The notes: a model not told the origin generated them from the letters alone. Shown: positions 24,262 through 32,932, counted from the first letter of the stretch. The stretch: 64,000 nucleotides of DNA from Erythrobacter colymbi (GCF_002155685.1 NZ_MUYK01000002.1:496001-560000), one strand, 5' to 3'. A program made the numbers and translations.

Positions 24262-25473
24262 TCAGCCCTCGAGCGCGGCGACGCCGGGCAGGATGCGGCC
24301 TTCCATCCATTCGAGGAATGCGCCCCCAGCGGTTGAAATATAGGTGAAATCCTCCGAGGCCCCCGCATGGGCGAGCGCCGCGACGGTGTCCCCGCCCCCG
24401 GCCACGCTGGTAAGCGAGCCTTCCAGCGTCAGCGCGGCCGCCGTGCGCGCGAGCGCGACGGTGGCGGCATCGAAGGGCTCGGTCTCGAAGGCGCCCATCG
24501 GCCCGTTCCACACCAGCGTGCGGCAGGTCTTGAGGACATCGGCCAGCGCTTCGACCGCGGTGGGGCCGACATCGAGGATCATCTCGTCCTCGGCAACCTC
24601 GTGGACATTGCAGACCCGCAGGGAGGCGGGGTTGGCGGCGAATTCCTTCGCGACGACAACGTCATAGGGCAGGTGCACGGTGCAGCCCTGGGCGTCCGCC
24701 TCGTCCATGATCTTTGCGACCGTCGGGGCAAGGTCATGCTCGCACAGGCTCTTGCCGACATTCACCCCGCGCGCGGCGAGGAAGGTGTTGGCCATGCCGC
24801 CGCCGATGATCAGGTGCTGGACCTTGCCGACGAGGTTTTCGAGCACGGCAAGCTTGGTCGAGACCTTGGCCCCGCCGACGACCGCCGCCACCGGCTGTTC
24901 GGGCGTGCCGAGGGCTGCGTCCAGTGCCTTGAGCTCTGCCTCCATCGAGCGGCCCGCATAGGCCGGCAGCAGGTGCGCCAGCCCCTCGGTGGTCGCGTGG
25001 GCACGGTGCGCGGCGCTGAAGGCGTCGTTGACGTAGAGCGTGCCGTGGGCGGCAATCGCCTTGGCCAGTTCGGGATCGTTCTTTTCCTCGCCCGGCCAGA
25101 AGCGGGTGTTGTCGAGCAGGGCAATGTCGCCCGCGCGCAGGATCGACGTCACCGCCTGGTCGACCACGGGGCCCGCGATCTCGGGGATGAACATGATCTC
25201 CTTGCCGATCACCCGCTCGACATCGCCGATCACCATGCTGGTCGAAAGCGTGGAGGAGCGCGCACCGCCAGGGCGGCCGAAGTGGGCGAGCAGCAGCACC
25301 TTCGCGCCGCGCTCCGACAGTTCGAGGATGGTGGGCTTCACCGCCTCGACCCGGGTGACGTCGGTGGCCGAGCCGTCCTTCATCGGCAGATTGAGGTCGA
25401 CACGCACCAGCGCGACCTCGCCGGCGAGATCGGCGGGGAGATCATCGAGGGTCTTGAACTTGGGCATTTTCAT
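24262..25473 (-). CDS. pgk: Phosphoglycerate kinase
   Basis: PGK, 403 aa, transfers phosphate between 1,3-bisphosphoglycerate and ADP. N-terminal [15 protein letters not shown], the basic pocket ([22 protein letters not shown]), the hinge/nucleotide region [17 protein letters not shown] and the C-terminal [15 protein letters not shown] with [13 protein letters not shown] are all present at the standard length. It follows gap on the minus strand, with a palindromic repeat element in the 127-bp gap, and is followed immediately by the NTF2-like and thioesterase genes. Unusually long DNA separates it from gap, which may tune their relative levels. Confidence 0.97.
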   Translation of the reverse strand: MKMPKFKTLDDLPADLAGEVALVRVDLNLPMKDGSATDVTRVEAVKPTILELSERGAKVLLLAHFGRPGGARSSTLSTSMVIGDVERVIGKEIMFIPEIAGPVVDQAVTSILRAGDIALLDNTRFWPGEEKNDPELAKAIAAHGTLYVNDAFSAAHRAHATTEGLAHLLPAYAGRSMEAELKALDAALGTPEQPVAAVVGGAKVSTKLAVLENLVGKVQHLIIGGGMANTFLAARGVNVGKSLCEHDLAPTVAKIMDEADAQGCTVHLPYDVVVAKEFAANPASLRVCNVHEVAEDEMILDVGPTAVEALADVLKTCRTLVWNGPMGAFETEPFDAATVALARTAAALTLEGSLTSVAGGGDTVAALAHAGASEDFTYISTAGGAFLEWMEGRILPGVAALEG

Positions 25474-25481
25474 CTCCTGAC

Positions 25482-25592
25482 CCCCTCCCGCTTGCGGGAG
25501 GGGAGCGAGACTTGCCAGCTTGCTGGCTAGTCGCAGCGGGGTGGGAGATGATGCACGCGCCCACCCCCGGCCCCTCCCGCAAGCGGGAGGGG
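25482..25592. repeat. Palindromic intergenic repeat element (three hairpins)
   Basis: Two identical outer hairpins, CCCCTCCCGC and GCGGGAGGGG at 25482-25503 and 25571-25592, flank an inner hairpin GCCAGC-TT-GCTGGC (25514-25527) with GACT/AGTC on its flanks. This resembles a palindromic element dispersed in sphingomonad genomes. It lies between gap and pgk in the same transcription unit. Confidence 0.7.
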
Positions 25593-25600
25593 TGATGGGT

Positions 25601-26608
25601 TTACAAGAACTTCGCCACCACGCCGGCGGTGTCGATCATGCGGTTGGAGAAGCCCCATTCGTTGTCATACCAGCTGACGACGCGGGCGAGCTTGCCTTCC
25701 ATGACCGAGGTCTCGAGGCTGTCGACCGTCGAGGACGCGGGGTAGTGGTTGAAGTCCGAGCTGACGAGCGGCTGGTCGGTGTAGTCGAGCACGCCCTTCA
25801 TCGGGCCCTCGGCAGCGGCCTTCAATGCAGCGTTGATCTCCTCGGCGGTGGTGTCGCGCGAGGGCACGAAGACGAGGTCGACCATCGAGACGTTCGGGGT
25901 CGGCACGCGCACCGACGAACCGTCGAGCTTGCCCTTCAGTTCGGGCAGCACCAGGCCCACCGCGCGCGCGGCGCCGGTGGTGGTCGGGATCATGTTCTGC
26001 GCACCCGCACGGGCGCGGCGCAGGTCCGAGTGGATCTGGTCGAGCATGCGCTGGTCGTTGGTGTAGGAGTGGATCGTGGTCATGAAGCCGCGCTCGATCC
26101 CGATCGCGTCATTGAGCACCTTGGCCACCGGCGCGAGGCAGTTGGTGGTGCAGCTTGCGTTGGAGATGATCACGTCCTCGGCGGTCAGCGTCTCGTGGTT
26201 GACGCCGTAGACGATGGTCTTGGACACGCCGGTCGCGGGCGCCGAGATGACGACGCGCTTGGCGCCCGCGGCGAGGTGCGGGCGGCTCGCCTCGTCCGAC
26301 TGGAAGAAGCCAGTGCACTCGAGCACGATGTCGATGCCCATCGCGGCATGCGGAAGGTTGGCGGGGTCACGCTCCTTGGTCACGGCGATGCGCTTGCCGT
26401 TGACGAGGATCGCGTCGCCATCGGCGGTCACTTCGCCGTTGAAGCGGCCGTGGACCGAATCGAAGGCGAACAGCAGCGCATTGGCCTTGGCATCGGCGAG
26501 GTCGTTGATCGCGACCAGTTCGAGATCGTGGTCGGTGCGCTCGAGAATGGCGCGGGCGACGAGACGGCCGATGCGGCCGAAGCCGTTGATGGCGACTTTG
26601 GTAGCCAT
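25601..26608 (-). CDS. gap: Glyceraldehyde-3-phosphate dehydrogenase, type I
   Basis: GAPDH, 335 aa. The NAD-binding N-terminus [18 protein letters not shown], the catalytic [15 protein letters not shown] (Cys near residue 155), His in [13 protein letters not shown], and [27 protein letters not shown] and [12 protein letters not shown] are complete. It makes 1,3-bisphosphoglycerate in glycolysis or the reverse in gluconeogenesis. It lies 15 bp after tkt and upstream of pgk on the minus strand, giving a tkt-gap-pgk order that is common in Alphaproteobacteria. Asp near residue 33 of the cofactor loop (VAINDLADA) suggests NAD preference. Confidence 0.98.
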   Translation of the reverse strand: MATKVAINGFGRIGRLVARAILERTDHDLELVAINDLADAKANALLFAFDSVHGRFNGEVTADGDAILVNGKRIAVTKERDPANLPHAAMGIDIVLECTGFFQSDEASRPHLAAGAKRVVISAPATGVSKTIVYGVNHETLTAEDVIISNASCTTNCLAPVAKVLNDAIGIERGFMTTIHSYTNDQRMLDQIHSDLRRARAGAQNMIPTTTGAARAVGLVLPELKGKLDGSSVRVPTPNVSMVDLVFVPSRDTTAEEINAALKAAAEGPMKGVLDYTDQPLVSSDFNHYPASSTVDSLETSVMEGKLARVVSWYDNEWGFSNRMIDTAGVVAKFL

Positions 26609-26623
26609 GAGAGGTACTCCTGC

Positions 26624-28627
26624 TTAGTTCTTGAGCTTGCTCAGGATTTGCGGAACGATCTTGTCCGCGGTGAAACCGAAATGGGCAAACAGGTCTTCCG
26701 CCGGGGCCGAAGCGCCGAAGGTGTCGAGCCCGATATTGAGGCCGCTGCGGCCGGTGTAGCGTTCCCACCCGAGGGTCGAGCCTGCCTCGATCGAAACGAT
26801 CAGAGCATCGGCGGGGAGGATGTCGGCCTTGTAGGCTTCAGACTGGGCGTCGAACAGCTCGGTGCAGGGCATCGAGACGACGTCGGCGCCGATCCCCTGC
26901 GCTTCCAGAGCCTCGGCGCATTCCATCGCAAGCGCGACTTCCGAGCCGGTGGCGACCAGCACGACCTTGCGCTCCGCCATCGCCTCGCGCAGGCGATAGC
27001 CGCCCCTGGCGCTGCGGTTGGTGTCCTGAGTCCACGCCTCGTCCCCTTCCCCGCGCAGCTGCGGCAGGTTCTGGCGGGTGAGCGCCAGCACCGAAGGGGT
27101 CTCGGGGGTCGAGAGCGCCAACGCCCAGCACTCCGCCGTCTCGATCACGTCGGCGGGGCGATAAACATTGAGGTTGGGGATCAGGCGCAGGCTCATCACC
27201 TGTTCGACCGGCTGGTGGGTCGGCCCGTCCTCGCCAAGGCCGATGGAGTCATGCGTCAGCACATAGACCACGCCGGTCTGCTGGAGCGCCGAGAGGCGGA
27301 TCGCGTTGCGGCAATAGTCGGAGAAGATCAGGAAGGTGCCGCCATAGGGCACGATCCCGCCATGCAGCGCCATGCCGTTCATCGCCGCGGCCATGCCGAA
27401 CTCGCGGATGCCGTAATAGATGTAGCGTCCCGAATATTCGTCGGCGCTCATCGGCAGGGTCGAGGGCGTCTTGGTATTGTTCGAGCCGGTAAGGTCGGCC
27501 GAGCCGCCCACCAGCTGCGGCAGCGCGGCGGTCAGGGGCCCAAGCGCCATTTCGGACGCCTTGCGGGTCGCGACCTTCTGCGGGTTGGTGGCAAGCCCGC
27601 ACACATAGGCCTCGATCGCGGCCGGCACGCGGGGCGTGATCGGCGCGAGCTGGGCGAGGAATTCGTCCTTCTTGGCCGAAGCTTCGAGCCGCCCGGCCCA
27701 TGCCCCATGCGCGGCGCGGCCCGGCTCTGCGGCGCTGTGCCAGTCGGCGAGGATTTCGGACGGCACCACGAAAGGCTCGTGCGACCAGCCCAGCTCCTCG
27801 CGCGCGGCGGCCACTTCCGCCCCGCCGAGCGCCGCGCCGTGAACGCCGCTGGTACCCTGCTTGTTGGGCGCGCCCTTGCCGATCAGCGTGCGGCAGGCGA
27901 TCAACGAGGGGCGCGGATCAGCCTTCGCCTCGGCGAGCGCACGGTCGATATCGGCGAAGTCATGCCCGTCGCACTCGGTCACGTGCCATCCGGTCGCGAT
28001 ATAGCGCGCCTTGATGTCCTCCGAGGACGACAGGTCGGTCGCCCCGTCGATAGTGATGCGGTTGTCGTCCCACAGCACGTTGAGGCGGCCGAGCTTGAGG
28101 TGCCCCGCAAGGCCGATCGCCTCGTGGTTGATGCCTTCCATCAGGCAGCCGTCACCCGCAATCACCCAGGTGCGGTGGTCGACCAGCTCGTCGCCATAGA
28201 CCGCATTGAGGTGCCGCTCGGCCATCGCCATGCCCACCGCCATCGCGAGGCCCTGCCCCAGCGGGCCGGTGGTGCATTCGACGCCCGGGATCAGGAAGTT
28301 CTCGGGGTGACCCGCGCAAGGGCTGCCGAGCTTGCGGAAATTGCGGATGTCGTCAATCGTCGGCGAGGCATAGCCCGTCAGATAGAGCAGGCTGTAGATC
28401 AGCATCGAGCCGTGACCGGCGCTCAGCACGAAGCGGTCACGGTCGGCCCAGTCGGGCGCGGCCGGATCGAACTTCAGATGCTGCGTGAACAGCACGGTCG
28501 CCGCATCGGCCATGCCCATCGGCATCCCCGGGTGGCCCGAATTGGCGGCCTCGACCGCGTCCATCGAAAGGGCGCGGATGGCATTGGCCATCGGCTGAAG
28601 ACGGGCGGCATCGAGGCTCATCGGCAC
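26624..28627 (-). CDS. tkt: Transketolase
   Basis: Transketolase, 667 aa, is TPP-dependent and moves two-carbon units between sugar phosphates in the pentose phosphate pathway. The TPP site reads GDGCLMEGINHEAIGLAGHL with AGHGSMLIYS before it. The pyrimidine domain has SGRYIYYGIREFGMAAAMNGMALHGG, and the C-terminal domain DVVSMPCTELFDAQ and GIGADVV. It is the first gene of the tkt-gap-pgk operon on the minus strand. The 197-bp gap to the divergent zauP-like gene holds both promoters, which I could not resolve. Confidence 0.97.
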   Translation of the reverse strand: MPMSLDAARLQPMANAIRALSMDAVEAANSGHPGMPMGMADAATVLFTQHLKFDPAAPDWADRDRFVLSAGHGSMLIYSLLYLTGYASPTIDDIRNFRKLGSPCAGHPENFLIPGVECTTGPLGQGLAMAVGMAMAERHLNAVYGDELVDHRTWVIAGDGCLMEGINHEAIGLAGHLKLGRLNVLWDDNRITIDGATDLSSSEDIKARYIATGWHVTECDGHDFADIDRALAEAKADPRPSLIACRTLIGKGAPNKQGTSGVHGAALGGAEVAAAREELGWSHEPFVVPSEILADWHSAAEPGRAAHGAWAGRLEASAKKDEFLAQLAPITPRVPAAIEAYVCGLATNPQKVATRKASEMALGPLTAALPQLVGGSADLTGSNNTKTPSTLPMSADEYSGRYIYYGIREFGMAAAMNGMALHGGIVPYGGTFLIFSDYCRNAIRLSALQQTGVVYVLTHDSIGLGEDGPTHQPVEQVMSLRLIPNLNVYRPADVIETAECWALALSTPETPSVLALTRQNLPQLRGEGDEAWTQDTNRSARGGYRLREAMAERKVVLVATGSEVALAMECAEALEAQGIGADVVSMPCTELFDAQSEAYKADILPADALIVSIEAGSTLGWERYTGRSGLNIGLDTFGASAPAEDLFAHFGFTADKIVPQILSKLKN

Positions 28628-28824
28628 GCTGTTCTCCTGCGGGAGCCCTGCGCGCCTTGCGCGTGCGATTCGAGCCCCGGTTTAGGTCGGCTGTGCCATT
28701 GCCGAGGGGACGGGGGAGGTCAACCTTGCGCGCGCAGTTCGTCGCCCGCGCCGGTCCGCACACTTATCAACAGCCCCGCCCAAGGCTTTGCGCAAGCTTC
28801 CTTCTGTTGGTATCGATATGGCCC

Positions 28825-29040
28825 ATGAGTGCCGACCGCATCGCCGCTGCCCTTGCCCGGATCGAGGCCGCCATGGCCCGCATCGATGCGGCGCGCGAGG
28901 CGGCTGCTTCGGGCGATGCGCGCGGCGGCAGCGCTTCGGCACGGGTGGTCGAACTCGTCAACGTCCATGAGAAGCTGCGCGAACAAGTCGCAGAAAGCCT
29001 TCGCGAACTTGACGATCTGCTGGCCCAGCTGGAGGATTGA
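28825..29040 (+). CDS. Small coiled-coil protein, ZauP-like candidate
   Basis: A 71-aa protein (MSADRIAAALARIEAAMARIDAAREAA) made almost wholly of heptad-type helix with a short break at SGDARGGSAS, then VVELVNVHEKLREQVAESLRELDDLLAQLED. It is upstream of zapA with a TGATG overlap. In Caulobacter the coiled-coil protein ZauP is encoded just upstream of zapA and works with ZapA to focus the Z-ring. Shared position, coiled coil and coupling make this a candidate counterpart, but it is short and I cannot claim homology from sequence alone. Confidence 0.6.
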   Translation: MSADRIAAALARIEAAMARIDAAREAAASGDARGGSASARVVELVNVHEKLREQVAESLRELDDLLAQLED

Positions 29041-29531
29041 TGAGCACCGTCACTCTCAGCATCGGCCCCAAGAGCTACACCGTCGCCTGTGCCGACGGGC
29101 AGGAAGCGCACATCAAGGCGCTGGGCGCGATGATCGCGGAGAAATACGCGCAGCTCGGGTCGGCCCGCGCGCCGCTGGAGGCGGAGAACCTCCTCTTCGC
29201 CGCGCTGTTCATGGCCGACGAGCTCGATCAGGCCCGAAAGCGCCTCGCCGAAAAGCCCGAGCCGGCCCCTGCGGCCGAGCCGGTCGATCCCGAGGCGCTC
29301 GCCGCGCTGCAGAACGCCATCGCCGCGCTGGAGGCCGACCTGGCCGCCGCCCGCGAGGCAGCGGCCCGCCCTGCCCCGGCTCCGGCACCCGCGACTCCGC
29401 AATTCGACCTGTTCGGCGGCGCTGCGGCACCCGATCCGCACACCGAAGAGATCGCCGCCCGCCTCGAAGCCCTTGCCGAGCGGGCCGAGGCGAATGCGGC
29501 TGCGCTTGAAGCGGCCGTCCCGAGCGCCTAG
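29040..29531 (+). CDS. zapA: Cell division protein ZapA
   Basis: A 163-aa ZapA. The N-terminal domain (VTLSIGPKSYTVACADGQEAHIKALGAMIAEKYAQL) binds FtsZ in the family, followed by the helix LEAENLLFAALFMADELDQARKR. It is longer than the 100-110-aa enterobacterial form, with a Pro/Ala-rich linker (PAPAPAPATPQF near 115) and a second helical end (HTEEIAARLEALAERAEAN). The start is the ATG at 29040, which overlaps the previous stop. It promotes Z-ring bundling at midcell. The gene order zapA, 6S RNA, 5-formyl-THF cyclo-ligase is ancient in Proteobacteria. Confidence 0.9.
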   Translation: MSTVTLSIGPKSYTVACADGQEAHIKALGAMIAEKYAQLGSARAPLEAENLLFAALFMADELDQARKRLAEKPEPAPAAEPVDPEALAALQNAIAALEADLAAAREAAARPAPAPAPATPQFDLFGGAAAPDPHTEEIAARLEALAERAEANAAALEAAVPSA

Positions 29532-29571
29532 ATTGGCAAGCGGCGGGACTGCCCGGCACGAGCCGATTGAA

Positions 29572-29754
29572 TATCCCTGAGGCTATAAGCAATCCAATGG
29601 GAGCTGTCCCTATCCGGGTTCACGGGTTCGTCCCGGGGTCTCGGGTATACGGCGCCCACCTGACGTTAAAGGCGTCAGAGGATTTCTAGCGCAAACGACC
29701 CATGGTGGTTCCGCCACTTTATTGATGCCCTACCGCTTCGCTGCTTGAGGGCGT
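29572..29754 (+). ncRNA. ssrS: Probable 6S RNA (ssrS)
   Basis: The non-coding gap between zapA and the 5-formyl-THF cyclo-ligase is where 6S RNA sits in most Proteobacteria. The ends CCCTGAGGC (29575-29583) and GCTTGAGGG (29743-29751) pair at 8 of 9 positions to close a rod-like structure. Internal hairpins (CTGACG-TTAAAG-CGTCAG near 29660-29677, and GGTGG-TTCCG-CCACT near 29705) are visible. 6S RNA mimics an open promoter and binds sigma-70 RNA polymerase in stationary phase. The ends are approximate, and the 3' arm overlaps a terminator hairpin. Confidence 0.68.
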
Positions 29755-29757
29755 TTT
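29727..29757 (+). terminator. Terminator of the 6S RNA region
   Basis: GCCCT (29727-29731) and AGGGC (29748-29752) form a short stem around ACCGCTTCGCTGCTTG, followed by GTTTTTG (29753-29759). It would end the zapA or 6S RNA transcript. Confidence 0.65.
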
Positions 29758-29861
29758 TGTTTTCCGCATCGCCTCCGCGATGCGATCTCCTCCAGGGGCT
29801 CGGCCCCTGCGGGGCCACCCTTCCGGGCGGCCGTTCGGCCTTGCGGCCTGCGGCCGATAAT

Positions 29862-29899
29862 CCTCCCCTTCAGGGGAGGGGGACCACCGAAGGCGGTGG
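29862..29899. repeat. Palindromic intergenic repeat (two hairpins)
   Basis: CCTCCCC-TTCA-GGGGAGG (29862-29879... stem arms) followed by CCACCG-AAGG-CGGTGG (29884-29899) in the 190-bp gap before the cyclo-ligase. This pair of hairpins looks like a dispersed intergenic element of sphingomonads. The stretch 29760-29861 is GC-rich, with a short CGCGATGCG palindrome and no gene that I can support. Confidence 0.65.
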
Positions 29900-29957
29900 A
29901 GGGGCGAGCGGCGGTTGGCCTTGCCGCTAGGCTCTTCGGCTTCTACCGCTTGAGCCA

Positions 29958-30536
29958 ATGAGCGATCTAACTAAAGACCAACTCCGCAAGCAGCTTCGCG
30001 CCGCGCGCCGTGCGCATGTCGAGGCGTTGCCGGATTCGATCCGCGGCCTGCTGTTCCACCGCCCACCCGCCCCGCTGCTTGCACGGATCGGGGACGAGGC
30101 GGTGATCGGGCTCTATCACGCCGCCCCGTTGGAGGCTCCCGCGGGCGGCTATGCGCGCTTCTTTCACGAGGCCGGGCACACCCTCGCCCTCCCCCGCTTT
30201 GCAGAACGCGGCGCGCCGATGACCTTCGCGCGTCACAGCGATCCCTATGCGGAGAGCGATCTGGAAGTCGGCCCCTTCGGCATGCTCCAGCCCGAAGCCG
30301 GCGCCGAGGCGCTGGTGCCCGACGTGTTGTTCGTGCCGCTGGTCGGCTTCACCCCGGCGCTCGCACGGCTCGGGCAAGGCGGTGGGCATTATGACCGCTG
30401 GCTCGCGGAACATCCCCCCGCGCTCGCCGTTGGCCTCGCATGGGACGCGCAAGCCTGCGACGCCCTGCCCACCGAAGCCCATGACAAGCCGCTCGACGCG
30501 GTCGTCACCCCCACCCGGATTTATGGACTGACCTGA
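29958..30536 (+). CDS. 5-formyltetrahydrofolate cyclo-ligase
   Basis: A 192-aa ATP-dependent enzyme converting 5-formyl-THF to 5,10-methenyl-THF. Signature stretches: KDQLRKQLRAARRAHVEALP at the N-terminus, LALPRFAERGAPMTFA, VPDVLFVPLVGFTPALARLGQGGGHYDRWLAEHP (ATP and Mg2+ site with GQGGGHYDR), and the family ending DAVVTPTRIYGL. It belongs to the one-carbon pathway and is the usual neighbour of 6S RNA. It overlaps the DUF2842 gene by one base (TGATG), so the two are an operon. Confidence 0.94.
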   Translation: MSDLTKDQLRKQLRAARRAHVEALPDSIRGLLFHRPPAPLLARIGDEAVIGLYHAAPLEAPAGGYARFFHEAGHTLALPRFAERGAPMTFARHSDPYAESDLEVGPFGMLQPEAGAEALVPDVLFVPLVGFTPALARLGQGGGHYDRWLAEHPPALAVGLAWDAQACDALPTEAHDKPLDAVVTPTRIYGLT

Positions 30537-30760
30537 TGCGCGAGACCCCGACCTGGCGAATCCCCCTCGGCATCTTCGCGCTGTTTGCAGCGCTGATGGT
30601 CTATGGCGTGGTGATCGCGCGCTATGCACCCTCGATCATCGGCGGCTGGTCGGGCGGTGCGCAGACGGTGGTCTACGTGACCCTCGGCCTGATCTGGCTG
30701 CTACCCTTGCGGCGCTTCCTGATCTGGATGGAGACCGGGCGCTGGAGCCCGCCCGAATAA
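30536..30760 (+). CDS. DUF2842 membrane protein
   Basis: A 74-aa small inner-membrane protein with two hydrophobic segments (IPLGIFALFAALMVYGVVIARY and VVYVTLGLIWLLPLRRFLIW) ending in METGRWSPPE, typical of DUF2842 in Alphaproteobacteria. Function unknown. The start is coupled to the cyclo-ligase stop. Confidence 0.9.
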   Translation: MRETPTWRIPLGIFALFAALMVYGVVIARYAPSIIGGWSGGAQTVVYVTLGLIWLLPLRRFLIWMETGRWSPPE

Positions 30761-30783
30761 GGCCCTGCGCCCGGGCAAAAGAA

Positions 30784-30805
30784 AAGGCGGACCGAAGCCC
30801 GCCTT
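30784..30805 (-). terminator. Rho-independent terminator of tRNA-Asp
   Basis: AAGGCGG (30784-30790) pairs with CCGCCTT (30799-30805). On the minus strand a T-rich tail (TTTTCTTTT, from AAAAGAAAA at 30777-30785 on plus) follows. It is placed to end the tRNA-Asp transcript. Confidence 0.8.
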
Positions 30806-30839
30806 GCCTTGCCCTTGCGGGCTGTCCTTGAGGAACAAG

Positions 30840-30916
30840 TGGCGCGAGTGACGGGGCTCGAACCCGCGACCTCCGGCGTGACAGGCCGGCGCTCTAACCG
30901 ACTGAGCTACACCCGC
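30840..30916 (-). tRNA. tRNA-Asp (anticodon GTC)
   Basis: A 77-nt cloverleaf with encoded CCA. The acceptor GCGGGTG pairs with CACTCGC, and the anticodon arm CCGGCCTGTCACGCCGG gives GTC. D-loop AGCTCAGTCGGTTAGAGC and T-loop GGTTCGAGCCC are canonical. A terminator lies 34 bp downstream. Confidence 0.96.
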
Positions 30917-31035
30917 GCATCTTGTCCTTCCGAGCATTCCGGCGATGCCGTCCCGCTCGTGGAGCGCCGCCATTAGGGCCGTCGGTTGGGGCTGTCAACG
31001 GCCATATCGGCAAAAATGCGACGCCCGAAACGCGC

Positions 31036-31611
31036 TCAGCAATTCTCGTACTTCCAGTTGCGTTTGCGCCCCGCGGAAAGCCACGCGACCGACTGTGCGA
31101 TACGCTTGTCGCGGGTTTCCTCGCGCTTGGCGTCAGCGATCCACGCGACATATTCGCGGCGGTGCGAGGGGGCGAAGCCATCGAAGGTCGCGCGCGCCGC
31201 CGGGGCTGCATCGAGCGCAGCGGCAAAGGCGGGCGGCACGGGCAATTCGGGCTTGGGCGCGCCCTTGGGCCTTGGCTTCGCGAGGTTCGCGTGCCCTGCC
31301 TGAAAGCGCGCGATCAGCGCGTCATCCGGCGGTAGATCGGCAAGGCTCTCGAGCTTGCCAAGCGCCCCCATCCCCTCCCCGCTGCGCCCTTCGTGATGGA
31401 TCACCACCGAGGCATGGGCCTTGAACGCGGCGAGGCCGATGACGTTCTTACCCCCGACCATGAAGTGCGGCATCCCCCACTTGATGGTCTCCTCCGCTTC
31501 CGGCAGCGCCTGATGCACCAGCGCGCGGACGTGGGTGAGGATCGGCTCCGCGAAATCGGCAGCCTTGGCGATGTAGTCGTCGATGCGCGGATCACGGGTC
31601 ATGTCGGGCAC
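31036..31611 (-). CDS. YdeI / OmpD-associated family protein (DUF1801-like)
   Basis: A 191-aa protein with a YdhG/DUF1801-like N-terminal domain (LPEAEETIKWGMPHFMVGGKNVIGLAAFKAHASVVIHHEG) and a C-terminal YdeI-type region (ARATFDGFAPSHRREYVAWIADAKREETRDKRI AQSV). The call rests on these. It is a soluble cytosolic protein of unknown activity; members are often stress-induced. It is 25 bp downstream of the E2 stop codon on the same strand, so may be read through. Start choice between the Met at 31611 and 31602 is open. Confidence 0.83.
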   Translation of the reverse strand: MPDMTRDPRIDDYIAKAADFAEPILTHVRALVHQALPEAEETIKWGMPHFMVGGKNVIGLAAFKAHASVVIHHEGRSGEGMGALGKLESLADLPPDDALIARFQAGHANLAKPRPKGAPKPELPVPPAFAAALDAAPAARATFDGFAPSHRREYVAWIADAKREETRDKRIAQSVAWLSAGRKRNWKYENC

Positions 31612-31635
31612 CTCCCGGCCCCGACATTACCGCAA

Positions 31636-32925
31636 TCAGTCGACCAGCAATAGCGCCGGCGTCTCGATCAGCTTCTTCACGCCCTGAATGAAGCTCGCCG
31701 CATCGTGCCCGTCGACCACGCGGTGATCGCAGGAGATCGAGATGTTCATCAGCTTGCGCTTGGCGATGCGCTCGCCGCCCATGCCGTCGGGGACGAACAT
31801 CGGGCGCTCGACGATGCGGTTGGGGCCGATGATCGCGACTTCAGGCCGGTTGATGACTGGCGTGGTCGCAACACCCCCTAGCGGCCCCAATGAGGTCACA
31901 GTGAGGGTCGAGCCCGAGAGTTCCTCCGAGGTCGCCTTGCCGCTGCGCGCGGCTTCGGCCAGGCGCCCGATCTCGCGTGCGAGCTGCCACAGGTTCTTGG
32001 CCTGCGCATCGCGAATCACCGGCACCATCAGACCGCTGTCGGTCTGCGCCGCCATGCCGAGATGCACGCTGCCGTAGCGGGTGACGACATTCGCCTCGTC
32101 ATCGAAGCGCGCATTGATCATCGGATATTGCGGGATCACCTTGCAGATCGCGGTGATCAGCAACGGGAGCATGGTGAGCTTGGGCCGGTCGCCCCGTGCG
32201 GCGTTCAATTGCGCGCGCAGGTCTTCCAGATCGGTGACATCGCACTCCTCGACATAGGTGAAGTGCGGGATGTGGCGCTTGGCTGCGGCCATGTTCTGGG
32301 CGATGCGCTTCCTGAGGCCGATGACCTTGATCGTCTCGTCCGCGCGGGCCCTGCCGGCCGCACCGAAGCCGCCGTTATAGGCGAGGAAGGCGTCGAGATC
32401 GGCGTGGCGCACGCGGCCATCGGCGGCGGGCTTCACCTGTGCCAGATCGATCCCCAGATCGCGCGCGCGCTGGCGTACGGCGGGGCTGGCGAGCACCTTG
32501 GTCTCGGCCCGGTGTTCGGGCGCAGGCGCAGGCGCAGGTGCGGCGGCCGCCGCGACTTCCGCCTCGGATGCGTCGGGAGTTTCGACCTCGATCCGCTCGG
32601 CCACCTCCTCGGTGGTCGGCGCATCGGACATGTCATCCTCGATCTGCTCGGCCGCCGCTTCGGCTTCCTCCTCGGAAACCTCGCCTTCGGTCTCGATCAC
32701 CAGCAGCATCGCGCCAATCGCGACCACATCGCCGACTTCGCCCGCGAGCGTCGTCACCGTGCCCGATACCGGGCTTTCGATGTCGATCGTCGCCTTGTCG
32801 GTCATCACGTCGACGATGTGCTGGTCTTCCTCGACCCGGTCGCCGACCTTCACGTGCCATTCGACGACTTCCGCCTCGGCCACGCCTTCGCCCACGTCGG
32901 GCATCTTGAAAATGAACTTGGCCAT
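31636..32925 (-). CDS. bkdB: Branched-chain 2-oxoacid dehydrogenase E2 (dihydrolipoyl acyltransferase)
   Basis: A 429-aa E2: an N-terminal lipoyl domain with lipoyl Lys in VMTDKATIDIESP, an acidic/Ala-Pro linker (residues 80-140, AAAAPAPAPAPE), a peripheral subunit-binding domain (LASPAVRQRARDLGIDLAQVK), and the C-terminal catalytic domain with SCDHRVVDGHDAASFIQ. The catalytic His and Asp are there. The bkd-like order E1alpha-E1beta-E2 and the lipoyl site point to the branched-chain complex and not PDH or OGDH. It degrades the 2-oxoacids of Val, Leu and Ile to acyl-CoA in the cytosol. E3 is not in this cluster. It starts 7 bp after the E1beta stop. Confidence 0.93.
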   Translation of the reverse strand: MAKFIFKMPDVGEGVAEAEVVEWHVKVGDRVEEDQHIVDVMTDKATIDIESPVSGTVTTLAGEVGDVVAIGAMLLVIETEGEVSEEEAEAAAEQIEDDMSDAPTTEEVAERIEVETPDASEAEVAAAAAPAPAPAPEHRAETKVLASPAVRQRARDLGIDLAQVKPAADGRVRHADLDAFLAYNGGFGAAGRARADETIKVIGLRKRIAQNMAAAKRHIPHFTYVEECDVTDLEDLRAQLNAARGDRPKLTMLPLLITAICKVIPQYPMINARFDDEANVVTRYGSVHLGMAAQTDSGLMVPVIRDAQAKNLWQLAREIGRLAEAARSGKATSEELSGSTLTVTSLGPLGGVATTPVINRPEVAIIGPNRIVERPMFVPDGMGGERIAKRKLMNISISCDHRVVDGHDAASFIQGVKKLIETPALLLVD

Positions 32926-32932
32926 GCGTCGG

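Noticed and set aside
27094..27113. Two GGGGTC-type words inside tkt resembling the parS-array unit
   Set aside because: Only two, in coding sequence with normal codons, and no parS nearby.
25520..28828. A 1102-codon open frame on plus across gap and tkt
   Set aside because: It is antisense to two certain enzyme genes, has a biased composition (Arg/His/Gly-rich), no domain and no ribosome-binding site. High GC content keeps such frames open.
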